NCBI RefSeq assembly: GCF_003597395.2
Contig: NC_133790.1
Span: 24,414,200-24,478,199, forward strand
Direction of reading: 5' to 3'
From: Chelonoidis abingdonii
Taxonomy: Eukaryota; Chordata; Testudines; Testudinidae
Length of the DNA: 64,000 nt
Position 1 is the stretch's first letter, and every line of letters starts with the position of its first letter. Below are positions 1-11,500 of the stretch, one piece after another. The translations under genes were made by a program, and so were the position numbers. The notes below the pieces were generated by a model. That model saw only the letters and a list, made by a program, of their open reading frames with translations. It had not been told where the DNA came from and did no database searches.

Positions 1-20
1 AAAAAAAAAAAAAAAAAAAA
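1..20. repeat. Poly-A run at window edge
   Basis: Twenty A residues open the window inside SUDS3 intron 7. It could be a retroposon tail or a simple repeat; the flank is missing. Confidence 0.6.
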
Positions 21-370
21 GTAGTCACGGCTGCAGGGGAACCATGCAAACACTTACATAGGCTATACCAGCCCATTAAATCTGACCTCTGAAGGGAATA
101 AAGATTATGTATTTTCCCCCTCCTTTATGCTGTACAAAGGCATGAAAGATTTTCTCCAATTTTAGTTATAATAGCAAGTCTTGCACTCCTTGTTTTCACT
201 ACACAGCTCCTTAGATGTGCAGAGATGTGGAACAGCAGTTCTCGGACACCAGATGAAGGGGAAGAACAGATGAATTTCCTCCCAACTATTTTGACAATTA
301 TTTGAGTTAAAGCCCCTTCCTCCATCTTAATCCACATCCTGTCTAGGCTCTATGGGATTCATTACTTTAA

Positions 371-500
371 GGCTATGTCTACACTATGAGCTGAGGGTGT
401 GATTCCCAGCTCCCATACAAGATAGTAGCGTATCCACAGGAGGACAGGCAGCGAATATGTACGTGAGAGATGGGAACCTCACCCCAACTGTAGACCTACT
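371..500. mobile_element. Harbinger-like MITE, partial
   Basis: It starts TAA|GGCTATGTCTACACTA, the end shared by many MITEs of this window (TWA target plus GTCTACACT). The other end is decayed (CTGTAGACCTACTCC near 490-505). It lies in SUDS3 intron 7. Confidence 0.5.
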
Positions 501-861
501 CCAGGGGCATGTGATGGATATTTTTGAAAACAAATCCACTTCAGAAATTCACAACCCAATCTTTATTGACAAAATCCAAAGTAGTCAAGCCACCACGCTC
601 AAAAACTGGGCCTAAGAACTGGTTTGTGTTATAATCTTCTGTTAAGTGAACTCAAAATAGAGAGCTTACTTACTCCAACACTAGTTAAACGTGACAGATT
701 ACGTTGCTGAATGTCTTAGACTGACAGATTAAATCAGGTCCTTAAACCTTATTTATACTTTTCTTTCCTGTGTGCTGCATTATTGACATACTGTGTCTAG
801 ATTATTGCACATAGGGTATGACTTATAAAATGGCACTTGACTGATAGTGTAAAAAGGATAT

Positions 862-957
862 CAGGGGCAGGTTTTCTCCTCTTGTCTGGGATCGGAACAG
901 GGTCATTTGGCCTCCTTCTCAATTTCCTTGTCATGATAGGTTTCACTTCCATGGAAT
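862..957 (-). CDS. SUDS3: SUDS3 coding exon 7 (U12-type donor)
   Basis: A 96-nt exon with acceptor ATTCTGCAG|. It encodes [20 protein letters not shown] then [12 protein letters not shown] and ends in phase 1 after CCCCTG. No GT donor exists at the expected boundary. Instead the intron starts ATATCCTTTTT, which fits the U12 AT-AC 5' splice-site consensus. The next exon is outside the window. Confidence 0.95.
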
Positions 958-3900
958 CTGCAGAATAATGAAGTTGGACAGCTGATAAGACCAAAGAAGA
1001 TTTTGAAGAATGACAGGGAGATGAGAAAGGCAGCAAGATTTGCTACAAGGCACAAGAAGAATCATCTTTCTTCCTTCACACAGAGAACATGATTTTTCAA
1101 CATTAGTTACCAGCACTGGCAAATGCTGAAACTGGTGGCAGTGAATAAAAAAAAAAACACCCACCCACACAAATTCTGCATTACTTAGTTAAACACAGCA
1201 TTATCGATGTCATGGTATAGCTATGCCACCTCCACATGATACAACCATATTTTCAGGGTTTTACCGATAGATAATTACAGAAATGCGCTACTTTAAAGAC
1301 TTAGCACACATACATTTTGGAGATATCATCAAGAATCTGTTTATCCAGATTTAACTGGAATTTTTAAAGGGTTTGGTTTATGAATATTTTTGCATTAAAG
1401 CCTAGTAGATTTTTTTTTTAAAAAAAAAACACATAAGTTTGCAAGCCATCAGCCTCAAATTACAGACAAGTCACTTTGCCAACAACAATTTTTACCACTA
1501 CGGTATATTGGAGGTGAATAGAGAAGTAGTACATGAGAGGCTGCTATAATGTAGCTTTTTAGTGCTTCAACGATATTGACTAAACTAGATTTCTACTGAA
1601 TTCACAGAACACATTTAATCCCAGAGGATCACAGACTATACACAAAGTTTGCTTCATCTACCACAGACACTTCTTGAGTGAGTCATAACAGCAGTTTAAC
1701 AGCACACAGCAATGGAACAGAACCATTTTAGCACAAAAAATTGGAGGGGGGGTGGGGGGGAGGAACATTCAACTGAAACCACAAGGAGAATTTTAGGTAC
1801 CTGAGTAACTACTTGAGCTGAGATTTGGCTAAGAATCCACAACTATTCTTAATTGATCTGTTGAATCCAGATGACCCCACAAAAGGAGGCACTTTATAAA
1901 GATGTCCCAGGTCAGAACAAAGTAGAATGTACTGGAGAAATAAGCTTCCCTCCTGAGAAACACTATATTGCTGATGACAGATCTTACACCTGCCTCCTCT
2001 GAAGAGTTTTAAGAGCAATTTGTTTGGCCAATTAATGGCTGATGTTGACTGTTTCTAAATGGTAACTCAGCCAGTTGGCTGGAAAATGGTACTCAATTCC
2101 AAATTCGTAATAAAAGCTGCAGTCAGCAAAGCAGCAAGAACAGAAAAGCCCTCAGCATATTAAGGTGGAAGCGAGGATCTCTCTCATCTCCAACCCATCC
2201 AAATGATAAAAAAAAATTAAATATTTACACAAGTATTTTGTACTGAGTGAGATCTCTTACCATCGAGAAGATACACTGCGCAGCACACACAAGAAGCAGA
2301 CTACTCCACATTCAGTGCTCTCCGGTGTACTGGAGCAGGCCACAGCCAGGCCAGAGACCTCCTTCCCTGGCCTTCCCCAGATAAGGTGGAAAGGGGAGAG
2401 TGTGGGGGTCCTGGGCTAGGGGTGGGGCAGGTTACACAAAGCTATCAGCACTCAGATCTATCCATACAGACTTCAACAATGATAAAATTGAAAGTCTGCA
2501 AACTTGTGCAGAAACTATGAAGGGAAGTCTGTAAATGACACCTTTTAACACAATATTGTGGGGAGGGATAGCTCAGTGGTTTGAACTTTGGCCTGCTAAA
2601 CCCAGGGTTGCGAGTTCAATCCTTCAGGGGGTCATTTAGGGATCTGGGGCAAAAGTCTGTCTGGGTATTGGTCCTGCTTTGAGCAGGGGATTGGATTAGA
2701 TGACCTCCTGAGGTCCCTTCCAACCCTGATAGTCTAGATTCTATGATTGTCTCAGACTCTCCATAAGGTGAGGGAGTTTTTTATTAGAAAAGCAAGAGCA
2801 TACCATTGGTACAATATCACAGCACCATCTGTGAACCAGCCTAATTATCCTTCTACCTGCTTTCATTTGTGTCAGTTATTACCGTGCAATGCTTTCTGCA
2901 TCAAGGATTCCAATTGGTTTCAGGGAAAAAAAAAAAAAAAAAAGTCTGTCCATTTAATGCCCATTTTCCGGAGTCTGAACACAAATGAAATTCCCCTTAT
3001 CTATTTCACTGGTTTCACATGGCCTTTTTCAATCCTGGCATGACTGGTTAGAGCAACAATGTGGCACCTCTCAAGAGTTTAACTGCCAGACTTCAGGTAC
3101 TGAAGTAGTCCTGTCCCCGTAGAAAGAATGGGAGGTCTGGGATGACATTTCCCAGCCGCCTAATGAAAAACAAAAAAACCCAAACACACGAACATTTGGT
3201 GTGTGTTCGCTAGAAGAGTTCAGTAACAAAAATAGTTAATGCATTAGCTCCAATTGTCACCATACTACAGGCAAATGATGAGAGAATCTACAGAGATACG
3301 TGAGGTCTTTACTAGGCTTACAGATAAGGAGCCATTATTCCAGATCAAACACATTTTAAACATTCAAAAAACCCACTTTAAGATGTATAGCTTAAAGCTG
3401 TGCTGCTGTTAGTCGAAATGGCAACATGTGGGGGACACTCTTCAGACAAAAAGTGTGAATTAATGTCCACCATTCCATGGTTCCAAAGAAATCCTACAAA
3501 GTCAACCAGGCAGTTTTCCCCCTTTCTGTATGTTGAAGCCCTAGGGAGTCAATTTCTTTCTGTCTATAAACACTAAGTTAGAAAGAGTAAACTTCCCTCT
3601 TATACCTGGGTATCATTTATTTCTGGTTAAACTTGATCATTTAAAAGTACCTATTAAAGTTTCTTCTTTAGGTACTGATCCTTTCAACAAATTTGCCTTT
3701 TTTCCCCCCTGTACAAGCTGGCTGGCTGCTGATACTACAGCTGAAGTTTTGTTACTGGCTGAGTCACATGGGTCCTGCTTGAGGCAGTTGAGTGCTATGG
3801 TAATATAAATATTTCTAATAAGGAAACTGCAGTCTGCTCATACACCTCATAAGCAGAAAGTCTGTCAAATCAAATAATTTGGAACAAAGTTTCTCAACTG

Positions 3901-6900
3901 CTCTTTACACTAAAAAGGGAGGAGCCTCAGGAGGGGATAAATGGATGCTGTGGCACATTCTGGGCAAAAAGATTTATCAAATTGGAGTTTCTAGTTTACA
4001 GAGGAAAAGAAATTGTTACTCTTTTTGAGCATTACACCACACTACTGACAGCATGGGGGAAAAACAAACAGTCACTCCTTTTCTCCATACATCTCAAACT
4101 CAGTCCCAGTCTCTGGCTCCAGTTCCAACACAGAAATAAAACTGAAGATTGACATGCTCCTTTTAGAGAGGGTGATCACTTGAATTCCATAGTCAAGAAA
4201 GAATTCTGACAAGATAGCTACAGAAGTGCTGCACTGCCCCAACCCCATTTATTCTAGATACAGAAATTGACACAGAAGAGATGCAGAACCACAGGGGCTC
4301 TGGTCACTCTTGTATCTTAATAGTTTTGGCCACTGTAGTAGACCAAATGCTACAAAGAACTGTAATTCTCTCCTATAAGTATCCAGATTTTTTTTATTTT
4401 CAGTTAAATAACCCACAGACTCTACCTAAAACAACTGAAAGCTCCCTTCAGATCAAGTTACAAGGTATCCAAACCGTGGAATGGTAGTGTAGCAATAGTG
4501 GTGTTTAACACCACACAAATTTTGCAACTTGTTCTGCTAATCAAGAACAAAGTCAATGCAATTCTAGAGAAATCCTGAAACATTTAATCAAATAATTCTA
4601 CAAAATTCTATAAAAGCCCTCAAATTTAACTATATTGATTCATCAGTTTGAGCATTCTGAAAATTGCTTAGCAGTGGTTCTCAAACTTGTGTACTGGTGA
4701 CCCCTTTCACATAGCAAGCCACTGACTGTGACCCCCTTATAAATATATAAAAAAAAGTGGTTTTAGTTTAATACCATTATAAATGCTGGAGACAAAGCGG
4801 CATTTGGGGTGGAACCTGACAGCTCACAACTCTCCCATGTAATAACCTCATGACCCCCTGAGGGGTCCCCGAACCCGAGCGCTTAGGTCTCATTTTTGGA
4901 GAGAAGAGACAGATGCCTATCTTTTTACCTCCTGTTAGCTCCATGGTTAGCTTTTCATTCTCTATCATCTTCTTCTTCTCTTCTAATTCAGCAATCAGAT
5001 TTTCCTTCAACTCAATTTTCTTATCTTCGAACTCCTTCACTGCTGCCTTCTTCTCTTTGATATAATTTCTCTCCACCTGCTCTGTCTAATGCAAGCCAAA
5101 AAGAAAGAGGATTAAGGAAGAGAAGCCTAATGACAAGGATGTACACTACAGGTGGAAAGGAGAACTAATGATAACAAGGACTGATTAGTTTTGGAATAAA
5201 GCAGCCATAGTCATCTTACATTTTAAGAGAGATATCAACATTTATATGACCAGTTGAAAAATGCTTAAGAAAAAATGAACAATAAAGAAATGACTACACT
5301 GGCAACAGTAGCGCTACTCATATTAAAACCACCGATCTTTGGGAATGCTTCGTAATACTTAATTCAAATATATCAAAGTTCTTTAACAGAACAATCCTCA
5401 ATATTATTCAGTCAGTATAATTTATCCATTTTCCAGGTAGGTTAAATGAAGGAAGACCAGTTAAGTGATTTACCTAAATACATAGCCAATGTTAAAAAAA
5501 ATCCAATAAATGGTTATTTTTAGTCACTATTTTTTTTAAACAACCTTCAGTAGTTACTTGAGTAGTAGTATTGATAGCAGTGTATACTATCTCAGCTATG
5601 GTAATCAATTTTAAATAAAGAAAAAAGTCTACATAGATTTCCTGGAAAAAACAAAAAACAAACATGAGCTACCACGTGATATGATACTAGGCTTAAAGAA
5701 AATAGACTGGTATTTTATCTTTAGAAGTTAAGAACACATGAACACTTACTTCCAACTGGAGGAAAAGTTCTGAAAGACAAAAGATACAGGTCTAGTTAGC
5801 ATCACTTTATTATCCTTACAAGACACACGACAATAACTTGACTTACTAAGTAACTCGGTTTTACAGCCACAAAAGGTGGCGTGAACTGTACACATCTATC
5901 CCATTTTGATGCACAGTTTATAGTTCTACATTGTTGATTCCAGCATACATATGCCAAAGATTCTGTAAGAGTATACTGTAGGCTGACATTTTGTAGGTGT
6001 ATTTAAACCACAGCTGGTAGAGCAGTGTCCCATTTCCGTTGGGCCAAGCTGCTATATTTAATAGCATTTAGAAGGCAGTTGGGCATTTTTCTAGCTTAAT
6101 ATGCTATTTAAAAAGTTGGCACTAGAGTTAGCTTTCCAAATGAAATGAAAACTTGAAAGATGCGGCTGACACTGCCAGATGAATGCTCTGCAAAAGAACC
6201 ATGGTTTAGACAGATTTCACTAGGCCCAGCTGTCACTGCTTCAGCAGCACTTCTCTGGCAGAAAACCCCTTTCATCAATTTGAGTTAACAGACATGAGGT
6301 GGCCCATGCCCCACAGCAGATTAGGAGCATATTAATGCACCATTGAAAGCAAGTTATATCCTGTCTCAGTTACATAATTCAGTTCATACACTGAGATCAG
6401 AGAAGAGTATTGCCCACAAGTGCAGCAAACTTGCTCCTAATGAAATCAGTGGCAAAATTCCCCACTAACTTCAAACTGAGCAAGATTACTGGAGGATTCA
6501 CATCCCAAAATGAGGATTTCATTCAATGCTGTGATGACAAATCCAAAGTAAAAACTAAGGCTCTTGATTAGTCTTTACTTCACTGTATCAAATATTAATA
6601 ATTGTGATCTTCAATCCCTGGCAAGCAGCAAGAACTAGGAACAATAGGTAAGTTCTGAACAGAACAGATGCATTAAACTTGTTTCAAAGAACAAACTAAT
6701 AGCATTAGAAAATTATAGTTGTGATCTATTTTAGGTAAAAATTTATATGCACCAGGAAGCCATATAAAGATTAAACAAATTTTCGTATGCCAAGGCCAGA
6801 AATGACAATGAGGCAACGAAGGCCAGTCTTTCAATTTCTTAAGAGTTTTGCCACTGGTACAATGAAAGCTTAGAAACGCAACAAAAAATTTCTTTTATAG

Positions 6901-8502
6901 ATAATCAAAAAATGCAAGTCCAAAGAATTGAGAATTTTACGCACATTAGACAGAGCCAAATAAAAAGGCAGACAGGGCAAGAACAAAATTTCAACTGTCC
7001 CTCTTCCCAACATTGCTGTAGTTGGCAGCAGGAGTTTTATCACAAGGGTGAAAGTTAATACCATCTTCCCCCCAACAGAAGAACTCTGCCACTGCAGCAA
7101 AGATCTCATTGATCTCTGCCAACCCAGGGTACACACTACAAGAGAGTGTGTTTAGCCCGACATTAACAGATTATGAAAAACAAAAATACTGCTGTAGTCC
7201 AACTCTAAACTACATCAAATTTATCTTCAACACTTGAATACAAATTCCTGCAGTGAGCAAGAGATCAGTCCAATTCGAGTTGCACTGGCAAGTTCTTTGA
7301 AGTGACAAATACAGTCCTAGAAACACTGATTGTGCATCTTTCACATGATGGTCAGTGCTCACCTGAGATTTGTTACTGGATTTAAACAGTGATACTAGAA
7401 CCCACAGTATAAACATACTGCAGTTCAAAATGGCCTTGGTATCTGTACAGCATTACAAGGTTTTATCCCTCAATGCTGAATGGTGGAAGAACACTTCTAC
7501 ATTTTCATTGCTGACTCCTACACATTCTTCTGAGAAAGCATCTCTAATTTAGTGGAAGATAAAAACCTATATAGGAATGAGTGAACAAGAGCTAATTTAA
7601 TTTCTGAACTACTCACTTTAGAAGCACTGTATGGCAGCCTGTTTCCCTGACAACTTCCCATAACCACTATGGGAAATTTTGAATTATATTAACATACTTT
7701 GATACTTTAAGTTTTACATAGAAAGATTACTGAGCGTCCTAGCAACAGCTTCACAATTAAAGTAGCAATGCTACTGGCCTCATGGTCAAAACAGTAGATA
7801 CCTAGAGACTAATTCGGTCCTTTGATCCTGGGCCAGTAAGCTGTGGTGTGATTAGCAAGCAGCATGCCGAATCCCCTAGCCATGTAAGACAATGCTGCCC
7901 TAGAGGAAAGTCTCTAACCAATTCCAAAGCACAAGCAGCGAGCTCTTCAGGAAGCTTCTAGCCCCCACTGCATGTCCCTCTTGTTGGAAGGAATCACTAC
8001 AACAGGAGGTTTGAAAGAAAGTTTATTGGAAGATTAAAAGAAGTTAAGTGCTATAATTTACATGAGGTCACATTAGACCAGAGGTAGGCAACCTTAAGCA
8101 CGCGAGCTGATTTTCAGTGTCACTCATACTGCCCGGGTCCTGGCCACTGGTCTGGCTGGCTCTGCATTTTAATTTAATTTTAAATGAAGTTTCCTTAAAC
8201 ATTTTAAAAACCTTACTTACTTTATATAACTAAACGATTGTTTGTATTACAGACTTATAAAAAGAAGTTCTAAAAAAGTTAAAATGTATTACTGGCATGT
8301 GAAACCTTAGAGTGAATAAATGAAGACTAGGCACATCACATCTAAGTGAGATCTTATTATTTGATCTGTAGGTATACAAGTGCCTAGTCAAGTCTGCTGT
8401 TTACTGATCAACATATTATAGTTAGTCAATACACCTGCAGAAAAGAATGATGGATTCTGTTATGCCTTATGCATATTCAGCAAAGAAGCCATTTAGCATC
8501 AC

Positions 8503-8546
<44 letters not shown>

Positions 8547-11500
8547 GAAAGACTGGAGAATCTTTCACTCCTGCCAACCCTGTTCTCCTAGTATTGAATA
8601 CATTTCATGTTTCTTGGGTGTGATTCTAATCTGTGAGGCATCTACATAAATCAAAGGTCCTTGCATGCATTATTTTTTAAAATAAAAATCCAGCTCACCT
8701 GCATTCCGTATCCGTTCCTTGTATTGCTGATCCAGTTTTTTCATTCTTTTTTGATATTCTTGCAAAGTACCTATTTGAAAAAAGTTGCAGATTGAATACT
8801 GGGAAAACAATATGACCCTATGGCAATCTCAGATAGTTCATACTTTCTAGGTAAATTTAGCATTTGAGAAAAGTATACATTTATTGAAGAAAAAAGCCTA
8901 AAATAGAAGACTGCTACCCTGCTTCCCAAAAACCAACCAGAATATTTGTGTAGCAGCACCATCCACTTGTGTGCATGGCAGGAGATGGCTGAATTTGTTT
9001 TGTAACTAGAGTCATAAGTGTTTGAGAGGTATCATGCAGTCTCCCCAAGGCAGGAAGCTGCCAGAGGCACATTACATACAAAAAGGGAAATTAATAGGAA
9101 GTATGGACTATAACAGTGAAGAATGAAGATGTATGAGAAGACTCACGAGCTCTAACAGCAACTTTTCCTAGTGGTCGCTGTCTCAAGGGACATTTTTCTA
9201 GAGGGCTATGAGGTATTTCTCATTTAAAAACCCTATCACAATTAGGTGAAACAAGCCCTCACATTTCCTATACCTCATTTAACTGCAACACCATCTCACA
9301 AGTGAAAGTATTGAAGAAAGTGACCTCCTTACTAAAATCTAAACATCATTTCAAGCCCTCCTACTGCACACAGAACAAAATAGTGGGTCCATCTGCTACA
9401 GACAACACTTTCAGGACATTGCTACTGTCGTTTCTCACTTCCACTTAGACACTTTTTAGAAACTGAAAATTGTCAGGAAAAAAAAAAAAAACAACCTCAT
9501 TTTAAACCCTACCTTCCTGCAATTGTTGTAACTGCCTCTTAAGAGATGCCAGTTTGTCCTGATACATCCTGCAAAGAGAGGGTAATATTACATAAACAGG
9601 TCAACCACACTTTATTTCACCATCTGCTTAGGTGAATAAATCCATTTCACTCTCTCACCAAGTAAAGAGGTGCTCCTGAAAAGCCTTTTACAAGAGGAAG
9701 TATTGTAAAGTTTAAAAAGGGTATGGCCTATTTAATCCTAAAATAAACCAAGGAAGGTTATGCTGGGAACCTCAGATATGACTGTTGCAAGATGTTTTGA
9801 TCCACTGATATTAGGAACAGTACCACAGAATCATTTTGTCATCTTAACCTCTGGCAAGTCTCAATCTTTGTGCCTCAGTTCCCCATCTGTAAGAAGGGGC
9901 TACTTCCATGCCTTATGAGTCTTGAGTTTAGAGTAAGTCTTCTCCAATACCCATGCAATGGAAGTTAAGAATAAACCTGTGGCAAAGCCACAAACAGAAC
10001 TCTGATCTCCTGCCTCAAAGATCTGTGGTTTTAACTTAAGTTCATCCTTCCTGCCAAGCATAAAACATCTTTGTCAATAAATGAGAGACTACTGAATGCT
10101 ATAAATGCATTTAAAGATCATGAAAAGCTGTTTTACTAGGCTCTCAGAGTCCAAAAAGTCTGGATTACTGGGCTAGCATTGTTGGTATTGTACTATGCAA
10201 GAGCATGAAGTGGGTGTCTTCTTTGTTTAGAATGTACCAAGTGTGCCCTTCTGGACAATATATGGATCGAAGTTGAAAGTCATATCCACCTCTTTGTCCA
10301 GAAGAAGAGTAGCCAAAGTGCAGGTTCTTGAACAGGGTAAGTAGTTTGTATGTGTGGCAAGACAAAATCCTAATGAGTCCAATAAATCATTAGCTATCCC
10401 TGTTGGGCAAGGCACTATGCAATCAGAATGTCAGTCTCTATCTTAGAGTTAAAAAAAAATCTCAGGATGTGTCTACACTAGAAATGTTAAAGTGGGCACA
10501 GCTGCGCCGTTGTAGTTTTAATACTTACTACAGCAACGGAAGGGGTTTTCCATCATGGTAGTAAATCCACCTCTCCAAGAGGCAATAGCTAGGTCAAGAG
10601 AAGAATTCTTCCATTGACACAGCAAAGTCTACACCACGGCTTCGGGCAGCTTAATTACATCATACAGGTCATGACATTTTTCACAGCCAAGTGATGTACT
10701 GAAGCCAACATAACTTTGTAATGTAGACCAGCCTCTTGGATACCAGAAAATGTTTTTGGTTGAGAACGAAGGGAAACATTACTCACTGTTCTTTCATTTC
10801 TACATAGTCCTCTTCATCATGCTTTGCCAAGTCAGTTTCACTGGCATCCTCAGTATCTGAACAAGGGGGAAGAGAGATTTGATAACACCAAACAAATCAA
10901 ATAAATTTTTAAAGAAATGAGTGATTGTGGCACATGTGTAGTTATTCCAAATTAATTTAGTGCAGCCAAAAAAAAAGGGTATATTTTGACATTTCCAATT
11001 GTGGAGGTGATTCAAACCACCGTACATGTTTCTTACACATAAGCTGTTCAAGATGGTGCTCAAACATTTAGAAGGAATTTTTGTAGTATATCAAAATGAG
11101 TCAGTTTTTGACATAGGATACTCCTGTGATTTCCTCACACTCACTCCACTTCATTTTTTGGATGAAATCAAATTCTGTTAGCATTTTTAAACGCAAGGGC
11201 CTGACATCATTAATTTGAACCAGGCATAGCACTACCAGTGCTTTGCAGGCTTCCTCCTTACAGCTTTAATCCTGACCTGCTGCTTCAATCCTTAACTCCC
11301 ATACCACTGCATCAATACACACGTATCTTGACCTACAGCACTACAAAGCAGTGATAATTATACTAACTTCTGCAGTGGTTCGCAACAGAGACAAGGGGCC
11401 CACTGAAGATATAATTAAAGTAATGTTATTTCACCTAGTCTTCTCAAACCTGTATTTCATATCAAAAGCAGCAAAGAATCCTGTGGCACCTTATAGACTA

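Noticed and set aside
1743..1762. G-quadruplex regulatory element
   Set aside because: A single G-rich tract deep in an intron; no other support for function.
2568..2640. tRNA gene from A and B boxes
   Set aside because: The sequence cannot form a full cloverleaf and continues into a SINE body with a CR1 tail.
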